Shown piece after piece: positions 47,541-58,945 of a stretch of DNA of 64,000 nucleotides. The position numbers and the translations under genes were made by a program. Position 1 is the first letter of the stretch. Each line of letters starts with the position of its first letter. The notes under the pieces are model-generated. The model ran no database searches. It was given only the letters and a program-made list of their open reading frames with translations, and had not been told where the DNA came from. The DNA comes from Cytophagaceae bacterium (lineage in GTDB: Bacteria; Bacteroidota; Bacteroidia; Cytophagales; Spirosomataceae). The DNA is taken from the NCBI GenBank assembly GCA_016722655.1, contig JADKIR010000005.1, positions 434,001 through 498,000 on the forward strand, given 5' to 3'.

Positions 47541-50500
47541 TTATTTGTTTATTATTTTTCTATGTTCGGCTTTTAATACGTTCGGTTTTTGCATAAATAC
47601 TTTGTCAAATAGAATTAATTTTTCTTGAAATTTCATTGTCACTTGATCTTTGTTGTCGCACCACCATTTGTAAAATTCAACAGGTTTTTCCTTGTAAGGA
47701 ATGCTTGCTTTTACTTGTTTGTCATAACCTTTAAAGTTAATTCGCATATTTAGTCCAAGGCTATCACGAAAATGTTCAAAATGGTTTGCTTTAAGTTTTG
47801 AAACCAAAATTTCAAATGTTTCTCCGTCAATTTTCAATTTGTGTTTTTGGAAGACTGTATGAAAGGAAACAGGATCTTCAACTAACCATTCTGAAATTTT
47901 CATCGTTTTTATTCCTTGTTCGTTTTCAATTGTCAATAAATTTGTGCTATTGTAAAACGATTCTGAATTTGGATGAAAAATGTGAATGTTGTTTTTTTCA
48001 TCTAATTCAGTTGCTTCAGCTTTAATTGGTGTGGAATTATTTTTTAAAAATTCTATTATGTTTAAATTATTTGCTTCGCCACCTTTATGTTTATCCAATA
48101 AAATATCAACATCTGATCCAAGGAAAAAATCCTCTACAAAATCCCAACGCTCATCGTTGGAAAAACTGCGTAAAAAGAAATGATCAAAGATTTGATTACT
48201 CAAATGATGTCTTTCCAAAGTTTTTGACAATAAGGTATTTGTATAGTTGTTATTATTTGAATCTCTTTCTATTCTTAATGGATCATTTATACGAATGAAA
48301 ACCATTGGATTTTCTCCACCTTTAATTTCAAAAGTTCCGAGTTCTAGCATTTCTAAAAAGTATCCAAGTCGTACATAATTTATCGAATTAGATTCTTTAT
48401 TTGTTACATATCGATTTACAATGTATTCTTCGGTATTTCCGAACAAGTTATTTAGCCTTTTTGTAAGTGCTGTAAAACTTGCTAAATATTGGTTATTGAA
48501 AATTCTGTATTTATAACCATCAATTTCTCTGCGTTGTTGTAAAAAAGCATTTGCTTCTATTACACCTGTTTGAATTAGTCTTCCTGAATATGACGAAAGA
48601 ATGAATTTGCTAATTTTTTCCGATTTAACTTCGTCATTTAAAAATTTATTTAATTCTGTTTCCAATTCTTTTTGATTGAAAAACGAACCTCCAAAATTTG
48701 CAAATATGGTTTGAATGTTTGCAAATAATGATTGTAGGCTTTGATACAAATTGTTGAATGTATTTAATCTTTCAAATGACATTTTAAGTTGTGGAATAAC
48801 TTCAATTCCATCGTTTCTGAATAAATAACCTGTATAGAAATCACGTTTTACGATTGGGAAACTTTTATCATTAAAGTTTTGATACCACAATTTGTCTAAA
48901 TCAATTTCTATGATATTATTTCCATTTTCTAAAGAGCTTATATGTGTAAAAGTTTCAGTGTATTTTACCCTATAAATTGATAAGTGTTGATCGGAAATCC
49001 TTGCAAAAACTCGAACAAATAATTTTTTTGGTCTTGCAATAATTACGTTAAATCGAGTTTTTGCTAAATAATCTTTTTCGATCATCATCAAAGCCGTTAA
49101 AACTTTTTGGTCAAGATCAAGAGCATTTTCAAAAATATGTCCAAAGTCATCTACTGATAAAAGCAAGTTTCTGCTTTTATTGTTTTTTATGTATGCTTTG
49201 TGTATTTTTTTAAGTACTTCTTTTATTTGATATTGCCTCAAAGCAGACATACCGTGAAGTGCTTTTGTAAATCTTTGATCTTGAGAAGAATAATTTAAAG
49301 CTGCAAATCCTTTAATTTCTGGTTTTCTTGCAACTCTACCAATTTCTTGAACATAATCAGGCAATAAACCAGAAGGTGCGTGATGATAAACCAATTCGAT
49401 GTCGGAAATATCTACCCCCATTCCAAATGCTTTAGTAGAAATCATTATTTTTTTCTGACCACTTTTGAATTGTAGAAATGAATAATTTTTCTGTTCGGCA
49501 GTCATTTTTCCGTGATAACCAACAGCAATAATTTCATTGTTGATGTTCACTTTTGAGAGTAATTCTTCAATATGTTTTGAATAAGGTGTATATACAAGAG
49601 TTTTAAAAGCCAAGATTATTTGCCTCAATTATAAATTCTGCCGTTTGTTTTAATTTTTCTGTTAAATAATTTTTTGAAAAACCATCATAATTATTTACAG
49701 CAAATGTTATATCACTTCTTTTAACTTGTCCAATAAAAATGTATGGATTGTGCATTTCTAAACTAGTCATACTATCAAAAACCATATCGTTCGCACCGCC
49801 ATAAATTGCTGTTGCAGTTACTGCAACCATTGGAAAACTTAAATTGTGATATTTCCTTACTTTTCTAACGTGATTTCCTAAAAACCAATAATCAACACGA
49901 AAATCTCTTCCCCAAGTTGTGATTAAGTGAGCCTCATCAATTACTAATAAGCCAAGTTTTCTTTCGCCAATAAAATGTTTAATGTCGTAAGACATAAAAA
50001 GTTCAGGCGACATATACAAAATGTCAATTTCTCCGCTTTGGCAATTTTCTATAACTCTTTCACGATCTATTAAACTTAATTCACTATTCAAATAGGCAAC
50101 TTTATCAAAATTACGATCTGTAATAATTGCATTTACTTGATCTTTCATTAATGCAATTAATGGCGAAATAACAATAGTAATGTCGCCACTTTGAGAAACG
50201 TAAAATGCTGGCAATTGAAAAAGAAGAGATTTACCTGCACCGGTAGGTGCAGTTAAAAATAAATCTCTTGTTTTTTTATTTCTTTTTGAATTCTCGTATT
50301 CCTTAATTATTGTTTCAACAATTAAGCCTTGTGAAATTTCAGAAACTTGATTTCCTATATCGGGATTTCGATAAACTTTTAAACCTCTGAATTCTGCTTT
50401 TTCTCCCCAATATTTTAAAAGCAAATCATTTGTAGATTGATTAACTTGATAGTCCTCTTTTATTATTTCTTCTTTTAGAAGGAATAAAGAACCTCCGAAA

Positions 50501-51210
50501 AGATTTAAAACGTAATTTACCTTTTCAACATTTTTAATTATTGATCTATTAATTGGCTGCTTGGGATAGATTTTTACAATAGCATTTTTTTGAAGATTGT
50601 TTTCTAAAATGCAAGAATTTAAAAAGAAGTCTAATGCAGTTTGATCCGAACTAATATCAATATTTTCAAAATCGGAATTGTCAGATTCAATTAGTTCTGT
50701 CTTTTCTTCAAAAAGATTTATAGTAGTAAAGTCATCGTTCAATGTCTTTACAGAATAAAAGTAATAATCTTTAATTTGTATCTGTTCTGCTTGATAAATA
50801 GGGATTTTTTCGGGTCTTGCTTCGATATTTTCATCACTACTTTCTTCCAAATATTCATTTTTGCTTATCGGAAAGAGTTGTCTTAAATTATCTTGGATAA
50901 TAATTACTCTGTCTTTAAAAAAAGAACTGTCAATATAGTTTATCAAGTAACTAAATTGAGCATAAGAAAGCAGATGAAATTGTTTTTCAGAATTAAGTTT
51001 TGTAAAAACGTTTGTAAACCAATTTCTGTCAAATAAATCCTCATTTCCATTCAAATGAAAAGTATCAACGTCCGTTATGTTGTCTATAAGATTGAATTTG
51101 TCAACTAACTCTGTTTGTCCGAGAAGCACAAATATTTGATTTGTCCTTCCTGCACTTTGGTCAGTTAAAATATTAATTGTTTTATTAGAGTAGAATTCTG
51201 AAAATGTCAT
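47541..51210 (-). pseudogene. Very large RecQ-like helicase gene with a frameshift near 49609
   Basis: From ATG 51210 (frame MTFSEFYSNKT) a roughly 300-residue N-terminal region of unknown fold is followed by a RecQ-like SF2 core: LTAPTGAGKSLLFQLPAFY, VIDEAHLITTWGRDFRVDYW and VAVTATA. The frame ends at 49603 (EANNLGF) and continues in +1 from 49628 to 47541 with the second helicase domain (TLVYTPYSKHIEELL, STKAFGMGVDISDIELVYHHA, QEIGRVARKP) and about 500 further residues. One extra base in the TTTTAAAA run at 49606-49613 explains the break. The repaired protein has about 1220 residues. It is the sole gene between GTTGGGCGA (47522) and its complement TCGCCCAAC (51244). Confidence 0.75.
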
Positions 51211-51243
51211 ATAGTCTTTTTGTTTGCAGTTTTTTTTATAATG

Positions 51244-51378
51244 TCGCCCAACGGCTGGCGGTATGAAACGGAGCGGATTTCGAAGCTGTATCTTATCCAC
51301 CGAGACGACGTTTGCAACGAGCTGTAACGCTCACTTTACCACTGCCCCCGCTCTGTTTTATGACCGCTTGTTACCGCC
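51244..51378 (+). repeat. attC-like site C
   Basis: TCGCCCAAC (51244-51252, R''-like, fits RYYYAAC) is followed by a long bulged stem. The arm at 51257-51276 (GGCGGTATGAAACGG and on) pairs with the one at 51348-51367 (CCGCTCTGTTTTATGAC and on) in about 18 of 20 positions. It ends in GTTACCGCC (51370-51378). The large loop holds a further imperfect repeat. GTTACCGCC has a perfect complement, GGCGGTAAC, at 58432. Confidence 0.6.
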
Positions 51379-51742
51379 TGGGTTTCTTTTCATTCTGTCT
51401 TTTTATCGTATCAAGTTAGCAGTACTTATCACCGTGCGAGGGGAAAAGGGCAAGCTCTTTTGCAATTTTTGGATTGCGGGAAGGATTTGTGCGAATTGCA
51501 AATGTGCTTGACCTTGTGCGGAGGCCTGCTACCATTTATCAGACCGCTTATTCTTCTTTTCGGCTTGCTTTTTCCTATCGGCGGAAGATATTTTCCTTTT
51601 TGCGTATCGTTTCTTCCTAAATGCGGAAGGTTTATTCTTTTGCGTACGCTTGTTTCCTTTTGCGGGTCGTTACTTCCTAAATGCTAAAGGCTTTTTCTAA
51701 AAAGTGGGACGTTACTTCCTTTCCGATGATGTCTGTTTCTAT
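51379..51742. other. Non-coding region with degenerate repeats
   Basis: About 360 bases, T-rich, with words such as TTCCTAAATGC and CGTTACTTCCT recurring two or three times between 51600 and 51720. No gene is supported; the ORF on the plus strand only mirrors the repeats. Confidence 0.5.
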
Positions 51743-52489
51743 TTATAGTTTCGCTGCTTTAAATTGTAACTTCGATACTTGTTTATATTGTGGACTTGTT
51801 GCTCCGTAAATCGACTTGATGTATGTTTTGGTATCAAAAGCAATATCAATTAAGCCTACGTTTTCTTTGTAAAGAATGTCGTTACGAGAAATTCGGGCGT
51901 TGCTCAACGGTGTGGTTGCCGTAAGTACTGCGGTGTTTTTCGTTTTCAAATCGTTGTATAAGGTTGTCAACGCTGTAACTTTCAAATCTGCTTCGTTGGG
52001 AGCGTACAATGTGATACTTGTCAATAATTTTATCAGTTTGTCGAAGCTGTCTAAACGGCTATCGTAACTCATTTGCGATGATGAAACTTCTTTCGTTTCT
52101 GTTCCTTCGGCTTTTGCAGTTGCTTTTTCAGCTTCTGTAAGTTTTGGGGTAGCACGTTTACCTTGTATTTTGCGAACTAAGGTTGTTGCCGATTCATCAA
52201 CTTGTGTTGTTGTATCGGTTGCTTTAAGTGCATTTAAAATACGAGTAGAGAGTTTGCTCAATGGCTCGAATGCTACTTCTCGTGCAGCTACTGCGTTGCT
52301 GTATGCAGGAAGTGCGGCATTTACTGCATTAAGTGCTGTTTTTGCATTGGTTGAAAGGGTTTGCAATGCAGTTAATTTGATAGATGCTTTCGAGGGATTG
52401 TAGGTTGCTCCGTATCCTGTTACAAATGAAATTAGCTGGTCGAGGTTTGCTACGTTTTTTGCGTGTCCTGTTTCAGATGTACTTGCCAT
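51743..52489 (-). CDS. Helical protein with internal duplication, unknown function
   Basis: This is a 248-residue Ala/Thr/Lys-rich protein, counting from ATG 52489 (MASTSETGHAKN); an ATG 15 codons earlier is less likely. Two halves resemble each other: LDQLISFVTGYGATYNPSKASIKLTALQTL in the first and FDKLIKLLTSITLYAPNEADLKVTALTTLY in the second. This suggests a duplicated helical hairpin. A structural role is possible. No catalytic motif is visible. Confidence 0.6.
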   Translation of the reverse strand: MASTSETGHAKNVANLDQLISFVTGYGATYNPSKASIKLTALQTLSTNAKTALNAVNAALPAYSNAVAAREVAFEPLSKLSTRILNALKATDTTTQVDESATTLVRKIQGKRATPKLTEAEKATAKAEGTETKEVSSSQMSYDSRLDSFDKLIKLLTSITLYAPNEADLKVTALTTLYNDLKTKNTAVLTATTPLSNARISRNDILYKENVGLIDIAFDTKTYIKSIYGATSPQYKQVSKLQFKAAKL

Positions 52490-52613
52490 AATGTTTAGGT
52501 TTAAGGTTATAAAATTGTGTTGTTTATTAATCAAAAGTCAATTATAACGCTGAGAATACGAAATATTGTGTATCAATCTTTTAAACATTATTTCAACAAG
52601 CACACAACCGTAT

Positions 52614-53327
52614 CTATATTGTTGGCATTTCGCTATACGATTTACCTTCGAGTAAGCGACCGTTTTTCTTTTTATTTGTACCGCCCCATTGCTTGAAATA
52701 GAATGCTGTTTTTTGTGCGTTACATTGCTCTTTGATATTCAAAACCCATTCTTCTTTTATCGGGCGTGGTGTTCTACCGCTTTCACCCCCAACAATAACC
52801 CAATCAATATTTTGGAGATTCATATTAGGTAAATCGGTAATAAGGGGTTCGCAACTGAGGAATTTAACTTTTGCTCCTGTAGTTCGCAATTGGTCGATGC
52901 GTTTCATTACGTTTGCATCTTCGACCGTTACACCCATCCAAATATTGTGACTCCAATCGAGCCAACCCTCACTATCGTAGTAATTAAGTATGTCGGCACG
53001 TTTAGTAAGTATTTGAAAAACGTGTTGGGGATTTTCTTTCATTACCTTGAAAATCTTTTGTATATATTCAATGGGGACATCTTTGTGAAAAAGGTCGCTC
53101 ATTGAGTTTACAAATATCATCTTAGGCTTTTTCCAGTTATATGGCTCTTGTAATGTGTCGGGATGCAATGTTACTTCGAAACCGTTTTTGTATTTTTCTT
53201 GCCCCATTGCCTGTAAACGGCGTGTCATAATTTCGGCATAGCAAAATTTACATCCCGATGTTATCTTATCGCAACCTGTAATTGGATTCCAAGTACTTTC
53301 TGTCCATTCTATTTTTGTTGATGCCAT
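52614..53327 (-). CDS. DUF5131 / phage Gp37-Gp68 family protein
   Basis: This 237-residue protein begins MASTKIEWTESTWNPITGCDKITSGCKFCYAE with three cysteines (Cys19, Cys26, Cys29), the hallmark of the Gp37/Gp68 (DUF5131) family, possibly a radical-SAM-like metal site. It includes PKMIFVNSMSDLFH and VIVGGESG. These proteins are regularly paired with three-Cys-motif partner proteins (TcmP), and here the tcmP-like gene lies directly upstream on the same strand. The biochemical role is not established. Confidence 0.85.
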   Translation of the reverse strand: MASTKIEWTESTWNPITGCDKITSGCKFCYAEIMTRRLQAMGQEKYKNGFEVTLHPDTLQEPYNWKKPKMIFVNSMSDLFHKDVPIEYIQKIFKVMKENPQHVFQILTKRADILNYYDSEGWLDWSHNIWMGVTVEDANVMKRIDQLRTTGAKVKFLSCEPLITDLPNMNLQNIDWVIVGGESGRTPRPIKEEWVLNIKEQCNAQKTAFYFKQWGGTNKKKNGRLLEGKSYSEMPTI

Positions 53328-53332
53328 TTATT

Positions 53333-54449
53333 TTATGTTTCAATTTTATATAACTTACAATCATGAATATTAACGCTTTGATAATTCAAATCGCCAACTC
53401 TTTTTATTAGTTTATCCTTTTCTAATGATTTTACAACTTCTGTAAATAACTTTGGTTGACATAATTGAGAAAGGGTAAATTTGAAACCAGAAATATTGTC
53501 TGTAATTTCTTTGTTCAATATCATTTCTCTAATTTTTGCTCGAATCTCTTCTTTTTTAAATGATTCGTCGGGATTATGAAATAATGAACCTTTTACATAG
53601 TCATTATTAATATTGTCGCTCGATTCTCCAGCATAAATATCTTTATCCCAACAGACTTTTTAAAAATTTTTCCATCCCTAAGGAATGACTTGAACCGAAA
53701 ATTAAACCGTAATGATTAGCACCTTTTTTTATTGAGAAGTGATGAATATAATATTCGGATTTATTAATTAAGCCTCTAAAGTAATTTGCAATTACCCTAT
53801 GTCGCTCTTTGGGTGTGCATTTCTCGAAGTCGATTTTTGAAGTATCTATGTGTTTCTTTGTGTTTTCATGCTCTCGAAAACGTTGAATAAAAGACGATGA
53901 AATGAAGAAAATAAAATCGGTTTTAGGGGAATCGACCAACTCTTTAAATATGTTTTCGTCAACTTGACTAAAGCCGTATTGATCTAATAAAATGAACTTT
54001 GCAATTTTATCATTCTTCAATATTTTTTTGAAGTTATCGCTATTGAAAGCATCTTTAAACTCCAATTTAGCGATATGCTGTTTATATTGACAATCCTTTT
54101 CTTTACAATTTTGACTTATACACTTTTCAACAAATGTTTTTATTGAGGTTTCGAGTTCTTTGTTCTTATCGTCTAATAATTCGTTGAAACCAAAAACTAT
54201 TTGTTTGTTTTTTACTGAATTACAAACCTTGCAATTTTCGCCTTTTGCTTCTTCAAGTAGTATTATGGGACTACCGGGTGTACCTTCAATGTCAGAACCA
54301 CTTCCGGCAAAGAAGTCGTAAATAAAAATTCTATCAATATAAGGGTTATGTATAAATACGGGCAACCATTCACGAAAACACTCTCTAAAAATGTCGAGTT
54401 TTAATTTTGTAGCCTCATCAAAAGGTTTTTTGTTAATGTTTTTTGCCAT
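53333..54449 (-). pseudogene. tcmP: Three-Cys-motif partner protein TcmP, frameshifted
   Basis: From ATG 54449 (MAKNINKKPFDEATKLKLDIFREC) the protein has the family block FIYDFFAGSG, a Cys-rich segment (CISQNCKEKDCQYK), and KFILLDQYGFSQVDENIF. The frame ends at 53643 after MEKFLKSLLG. Shifting by one base near 53652 gives CWDKDIYAGESSDNINNDYVKGSLFHN, and the frame then runs through MILNKEITD to a stop at 53333. The repaired length is about 370 residues, normal for TcmP. It is paired with the DUF5131 gene that starts 5 bases downstream. Confidence 0.75.
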
Positions 54450-54490
54450 ATACTTCGTTTTTAATCTTAATATTGAAGTTGAAAATAATT

Positions 54491-57400
54491 TCAATTATTT
54501 TCAACTATTCTTATTTCTTCTTCTGTTAAATCATATAGTTTGTATACTAATTCATCAATTTGGGTTTCTTGTTTAATGCTGTCTTTACCGTCTTTTTTGA
54601 GGGCTATTATTTTGTCAACTAAATCGATGAATGGTTTTTGTGCTTTTGCATCTATGTTTTTTATTGGGAGTTTTTTGCAATTTTCAATAAGAATTTTTTG
54701 AAACAATTCTTTTTCAATATCAAGATATAAGAACTTATGAATAAAATTTAGCAAAGTTGAGTTTAGAATAGCTGTAAGATATTTTGGACTATTTTTTTCA
54801 CAATTTTTAGGTATTACAGCAAAACCTATTTGCGAAAAATATAAACTATTTTCTGTATAGCCAGCATATATTCTAAGCGGATTACCGGAAACAATTTGAC
54901 GAATTATTACACGAGGTTTCGTAAAGAATTTTTCGTCTCTAGGTGCTCCAAGCCATTTACCGTAACGGATATATTCTTTGGGGTAGAATCAATATAAAAT
55001 CGTTGAATATTTTCACCTGTTATAACTGGTTTATACTCATTATTTATTTTAGTTTGAGAATGAAACGCTCTTTCTTTTATTTGTTTTTCCGTATGACCTT
55101 TATATTTATCATAAGGAGTTATTCCTAGAGTAAAATCAGCAATTTCAACTAATTGAATAGTGTTTTTTAAGGCTTTAGTTAGAACTTTTTGAATTTCGTT
55201 TGTTAAGTAAATATTGAATTTTATTTCGGAAGCGTTCCATATTTCTTTTGATAGAACTTGAGTAAGATTTGAATTTATAAAATCTACATTTTCATCATGT
55301 TTATATTGAATAACATTAAGATTTTCATTTTTTTTATTTTTAACAAATGATAAAATAATAGTTTCAACCTTAACATCAGATTCACTAAATACATTATCGG
55401 GGAGTTTGATTATTTCACTAACATTGCTATATATTAAATTCCTGATTTTTGAATAAGAGGAATTCATTAGTATTGAATTTGGATTAATAAAACTGAACTG
55501 ACCACAATCTTTTAGAATCCGACTCCCTAATTCTATAAACAAAGAATACAGATTCATTCTATTTTCAGTAGTCACATAGTTAGAAAATAATAAATCAACA
55601 AATTTTGGTTCTAGCCCTTTTATGTCAATGTATGGTGGATTTCCAATAATTACATCAAACCCTTCAAAGTCACCTTTATTATTTAAGATTTCCGGGAATT
55701 CAAAACGCCATTCAAAAGCATTTTTATACAAAACATTGTTTTTAATTTCATCTAATACCGCTTCGTATTTTTTTATTTTTTCGGTAATAGCCTTTACGTC
55801 TTCATTAAATTTTTTCTTTTCGGCAGGTGTTTTTCAAACATATTGGTTTGCATGGTAAGATTATCGAGTTCTCCCTTTGCATTATACCAATTCATGAAAT
55901 CTTTACCTGTTTTAATGATTTCCGTTTTAAAATCGGTTTTTATGGCATCTATAATCTGTTGCAAGCCTCGTTTTACCTCTCGGTTTTTCTCGTTTTTGTA
56001 ATCGTTTACAAATCCTCGATAAGCCTTAATGTCGTATTTAATGCTTTTAAGGGCTTTGCTTAAATCGGCATCTAATGGGAAACGGCTTAATAAACTATTA
56101 CCGCACTTTATGTTTATGTCAATATTTGGTAGTGTTTCAAGTTCCTTGTAATCGGATTCTTTGTAATAGGCGTTTTTCAAAAGTTCAATCCACAAACGTA
56201 AACGGCAAATAAGAACTGATTTTGGGTTTATATCGACACCGAACAAGCAGTTTTCGATAATGGTTTGCTTTTCGTGGAAAAGCGTTTTTTGCAATCGTTG
56301 AATTTCTTTATTTATTGGTTTTCCGTTGTTTATTTTATATTCTACAAGATTGCCTTGCTGGTCGGTAATAATTAATTCATCGTTTACAATATCGATTTCA
56401 TATCCGCTTAGATTATTCCCTTTTTCGTCGGCTAAAATTCCCAGTTCCGATTTTATAGCTATAATTTCATTAAGTGCAGAAACTAAGAAGTGACCCGAAC
56501 CAACGGCAGGGTCGCAAATATGGAGTGAGTTTACAATTTCATTAGCTTTAAGAACTTCGTCTGTTTTGAAATGACGAGAAGTGTAGTTTTTAACATCGTC
56601 GAACTTGTCAAATAATTTATCGTCTTTGCCCGAAAGTGCTTCGTTGAACTTGTCTACAATTGCCAACCGTATAGACTGGCGACACATGTACATGGTAATA
56701 AATGCAGGAGTGAAAATAGAACCATCTTTATATCCATTAATTTTCTCAAATACTTTACCAAGTACCGAAGCATTTATAAGTTGTTTGTTGTCTTTTTGCC
56801 AATCCTCTGTGCCTTCACTTGCAAAGTCGTAGGCATCTAAGAAATTGAAATAAGTAAGCTAACGTAGGCAGCTTGTCTGCCTTCTTTTGATTTCTTTTAG
56901 AATTGTTGAACCAATAATCTCTAATTCACCGTCGTTTTCGAGCGTATTAATTTTAATTGTTTGGTCTTCTAACGGGCTAATCTCGAAAAGGGAACTGTTT
57001 AGATATGGGACAAGACTATATTTCTTTTGGTTTGCATCGGTGCGGTCGGGAATGTTTACCGCTAAAACTTTATGAAATAGTTTAAAAAGTTCGTCGAAAT
57101 CGTGGATTTTCTCCGAATACAGAAAGCGAAAATCTTTGTTGCCTCCGTGATATGAAATGAGTTGTCCTTCGAGCAACTTTAAGAAAAGTATTCTGTTAAT
57201 CCATGTAATACAAAGTTCTAATGCAATGTTAAAGGTTTGTTCTTCTTTGTTCTCACCATATATTTTTATGTCGGGTATGCGGTGAAATGTATCTTCGGTT
57301 TTGAGGGATTCGATTGTCAATTCAATAAGAGAAGCGACATTTCTGTTTTCTTTTTTCCGACGGATTACATTTTTTGTTCCTTCTTTTGCTTCTTCCAACC

Positions 57401-58181
57401 CGATAATATGAAGCAATTCCTTATAAAAACCGCTATTTAGTGTATTGCTGTCATTGGGAGTCGCAATTTTTAATAAATGCTGTGGCGATAATATTTTGTA
57501 TAATGCAACTAGTTCTTTGTCGTCATCGGTTTGGTCGTTGCGAAGAATTGAATCATACTTGCGAATATCAAAATGAACGCAAGGAATTTCCAATTCTAGT
57601 TTTGTAATAATTTTTGCAATTTCTTCATAAAACCAAGGATTGTCTTTCTTATCATTTACTTTGGTTTCGTATAGTTTACGTATCTGAGTGTTTCTGTAAA
57701 TGTGTTTATCGAAGTAATTAGCATCAACAATATACCACTGATTTACATCGGTAATAATTAATTGTTTTAGTTGAATGTTTTCGTTTCCATTTCTCTCAGT
57801 TAAATAGTAAAGTATCAATTCGTGCAATGCTTTTTTGTTCGCATTGTCGGCAGTAACCATTTCTTTAACATTCGAGGGTCTTTTTGCTTCAATAATAACA
57901 GCAACATCGGTGTCCGTTGTCTTGCCCGTATGTATAACTAAGTCTTTTTTGTCTTTGGTGTTTATGGCATTCGTTTCAACGTAAAAAGTATCACGTAAGA
58001 AATCACGAATATTGTTTTTAAGATGCTCTTCGCTCTCGTCTTTTGGTTGTTTTTCAATAATACTAATCTTATCCAAAAGAGAAATCAAGTTCTTTTTGAA
58101 CTTGTCTCTTTCACTTTCTGAAGGTCTTTGCTTCAGAAATGCTTTTAGTGCTTTTTTCGGTGATTGTATTAAAAACTTCAT
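54491..58181 (-). pseudogene. Type IIG-like (Eco57I-type) restriction-methyltransferase gene with several frameshifts
   Basis: From ATG 58181 an N-terminal nuclease/specificity-like region runs to 56859. The methylase core follows with motif I HICDPAVGSGHFLVSAL (about 56500) and motif IV IIGNPPYIDIKG (about 55640). A C-terminal recognition part carries GKWLGAPRDEKFF (about 54955) and ends at 54491. At least four single-base shifts interrupt it: two near 56870-56840, one in an A run near 55828, and one in a C run near 54985. The repaired protein would have about 1230 residues. As written it cannot make a full enzyme. Confidence 0.75.
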
Positions 58182-58945
58182 TTCGTAATTCTTATATTAT
58201 CAGGCTAAAATACTGTATTTGATTTGTTTTCTTGTGGGTTTTCCTGAGATTTTGTCAACTAGTTATCAAGGGTGGTGGGTGGGCTCGGGTGCGTCGGCAA
58301 AATGAAGGCTCTTTTGCAAGCGAAGCGTCGCTCGTGGGTGGGGCTTGCAAATGTGCCTGAATGTGGGTGGGATTTCTTTTTTTTGTTTTTCAGTCATTTG
58401 TTATCACCGTTGTCGTTGTTTTTTTAACCTTGGCGGTAACGAGTATGTTTCCGAAACTCATTTTCATAGTTTCGGTAATATCTTTATTAATTTTTTATTG
58501 ATTTTGAAATTAATGTTCTAATAATGAAGCCATTGTGAGTCTCGCTGAGTTTCGGTAATATTTTCATGAGATTATTTGTGTTTTGAATTTTATTTTTTTC
58601 GTATTCAAATATATTGTCTAAAGTACTGAAATCCAAATTTTTATTTCAGTTTTAGTTTATCCATTGGAATAACAATCCAGCCAATTCCTTTTGTATTAAT
58701 ATGCGTATAAATTTCAGTCGTTTTAAACTGTTTTGCCCAGGCAATGCCTGGATATTTCTCAAACCGGTCCCAATTTCAAAATATTGGGTTCCGAAGCAAT
58801 GTCTAAGTGTATGAACGGTTAATTCTTATTGATCTTTGCAAGGACTTTTGCCTAATGAAATATTAATGGTATGCTTTTTTCTGAATGGTGACCACCAATT
58901 TTGCCCTTCGAGCTAAAAACTCATTAGAAAATCGAAGTCTGATAT
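58182..58945. other. Intergenic region at the right edge of the accessory DNA
   Basis: It contains the inverted repeat TTTGCAAGC (58313) / GCTTGCAAA (58343) with an inner GCGA/TCGC pair, and GTTATCA at 58262 and 58400. GGCGGTAAC (58432-58440) is the complement of GTTACCGCC at 51370, and a perfect hairpin CCGAAACT (58451) / AGTTTCGG (58468) follows it. AGTTTCGGTAATAT recurs at about 58552. No gene is seen. Confidence 0.5.

Noticed and set aside
51460..51687. Cys/Leu-rich ORF MQFLDCGKDLC and on
   Set aside because: Translation of degenerate repeats in a gene-free part; no coding evidence.
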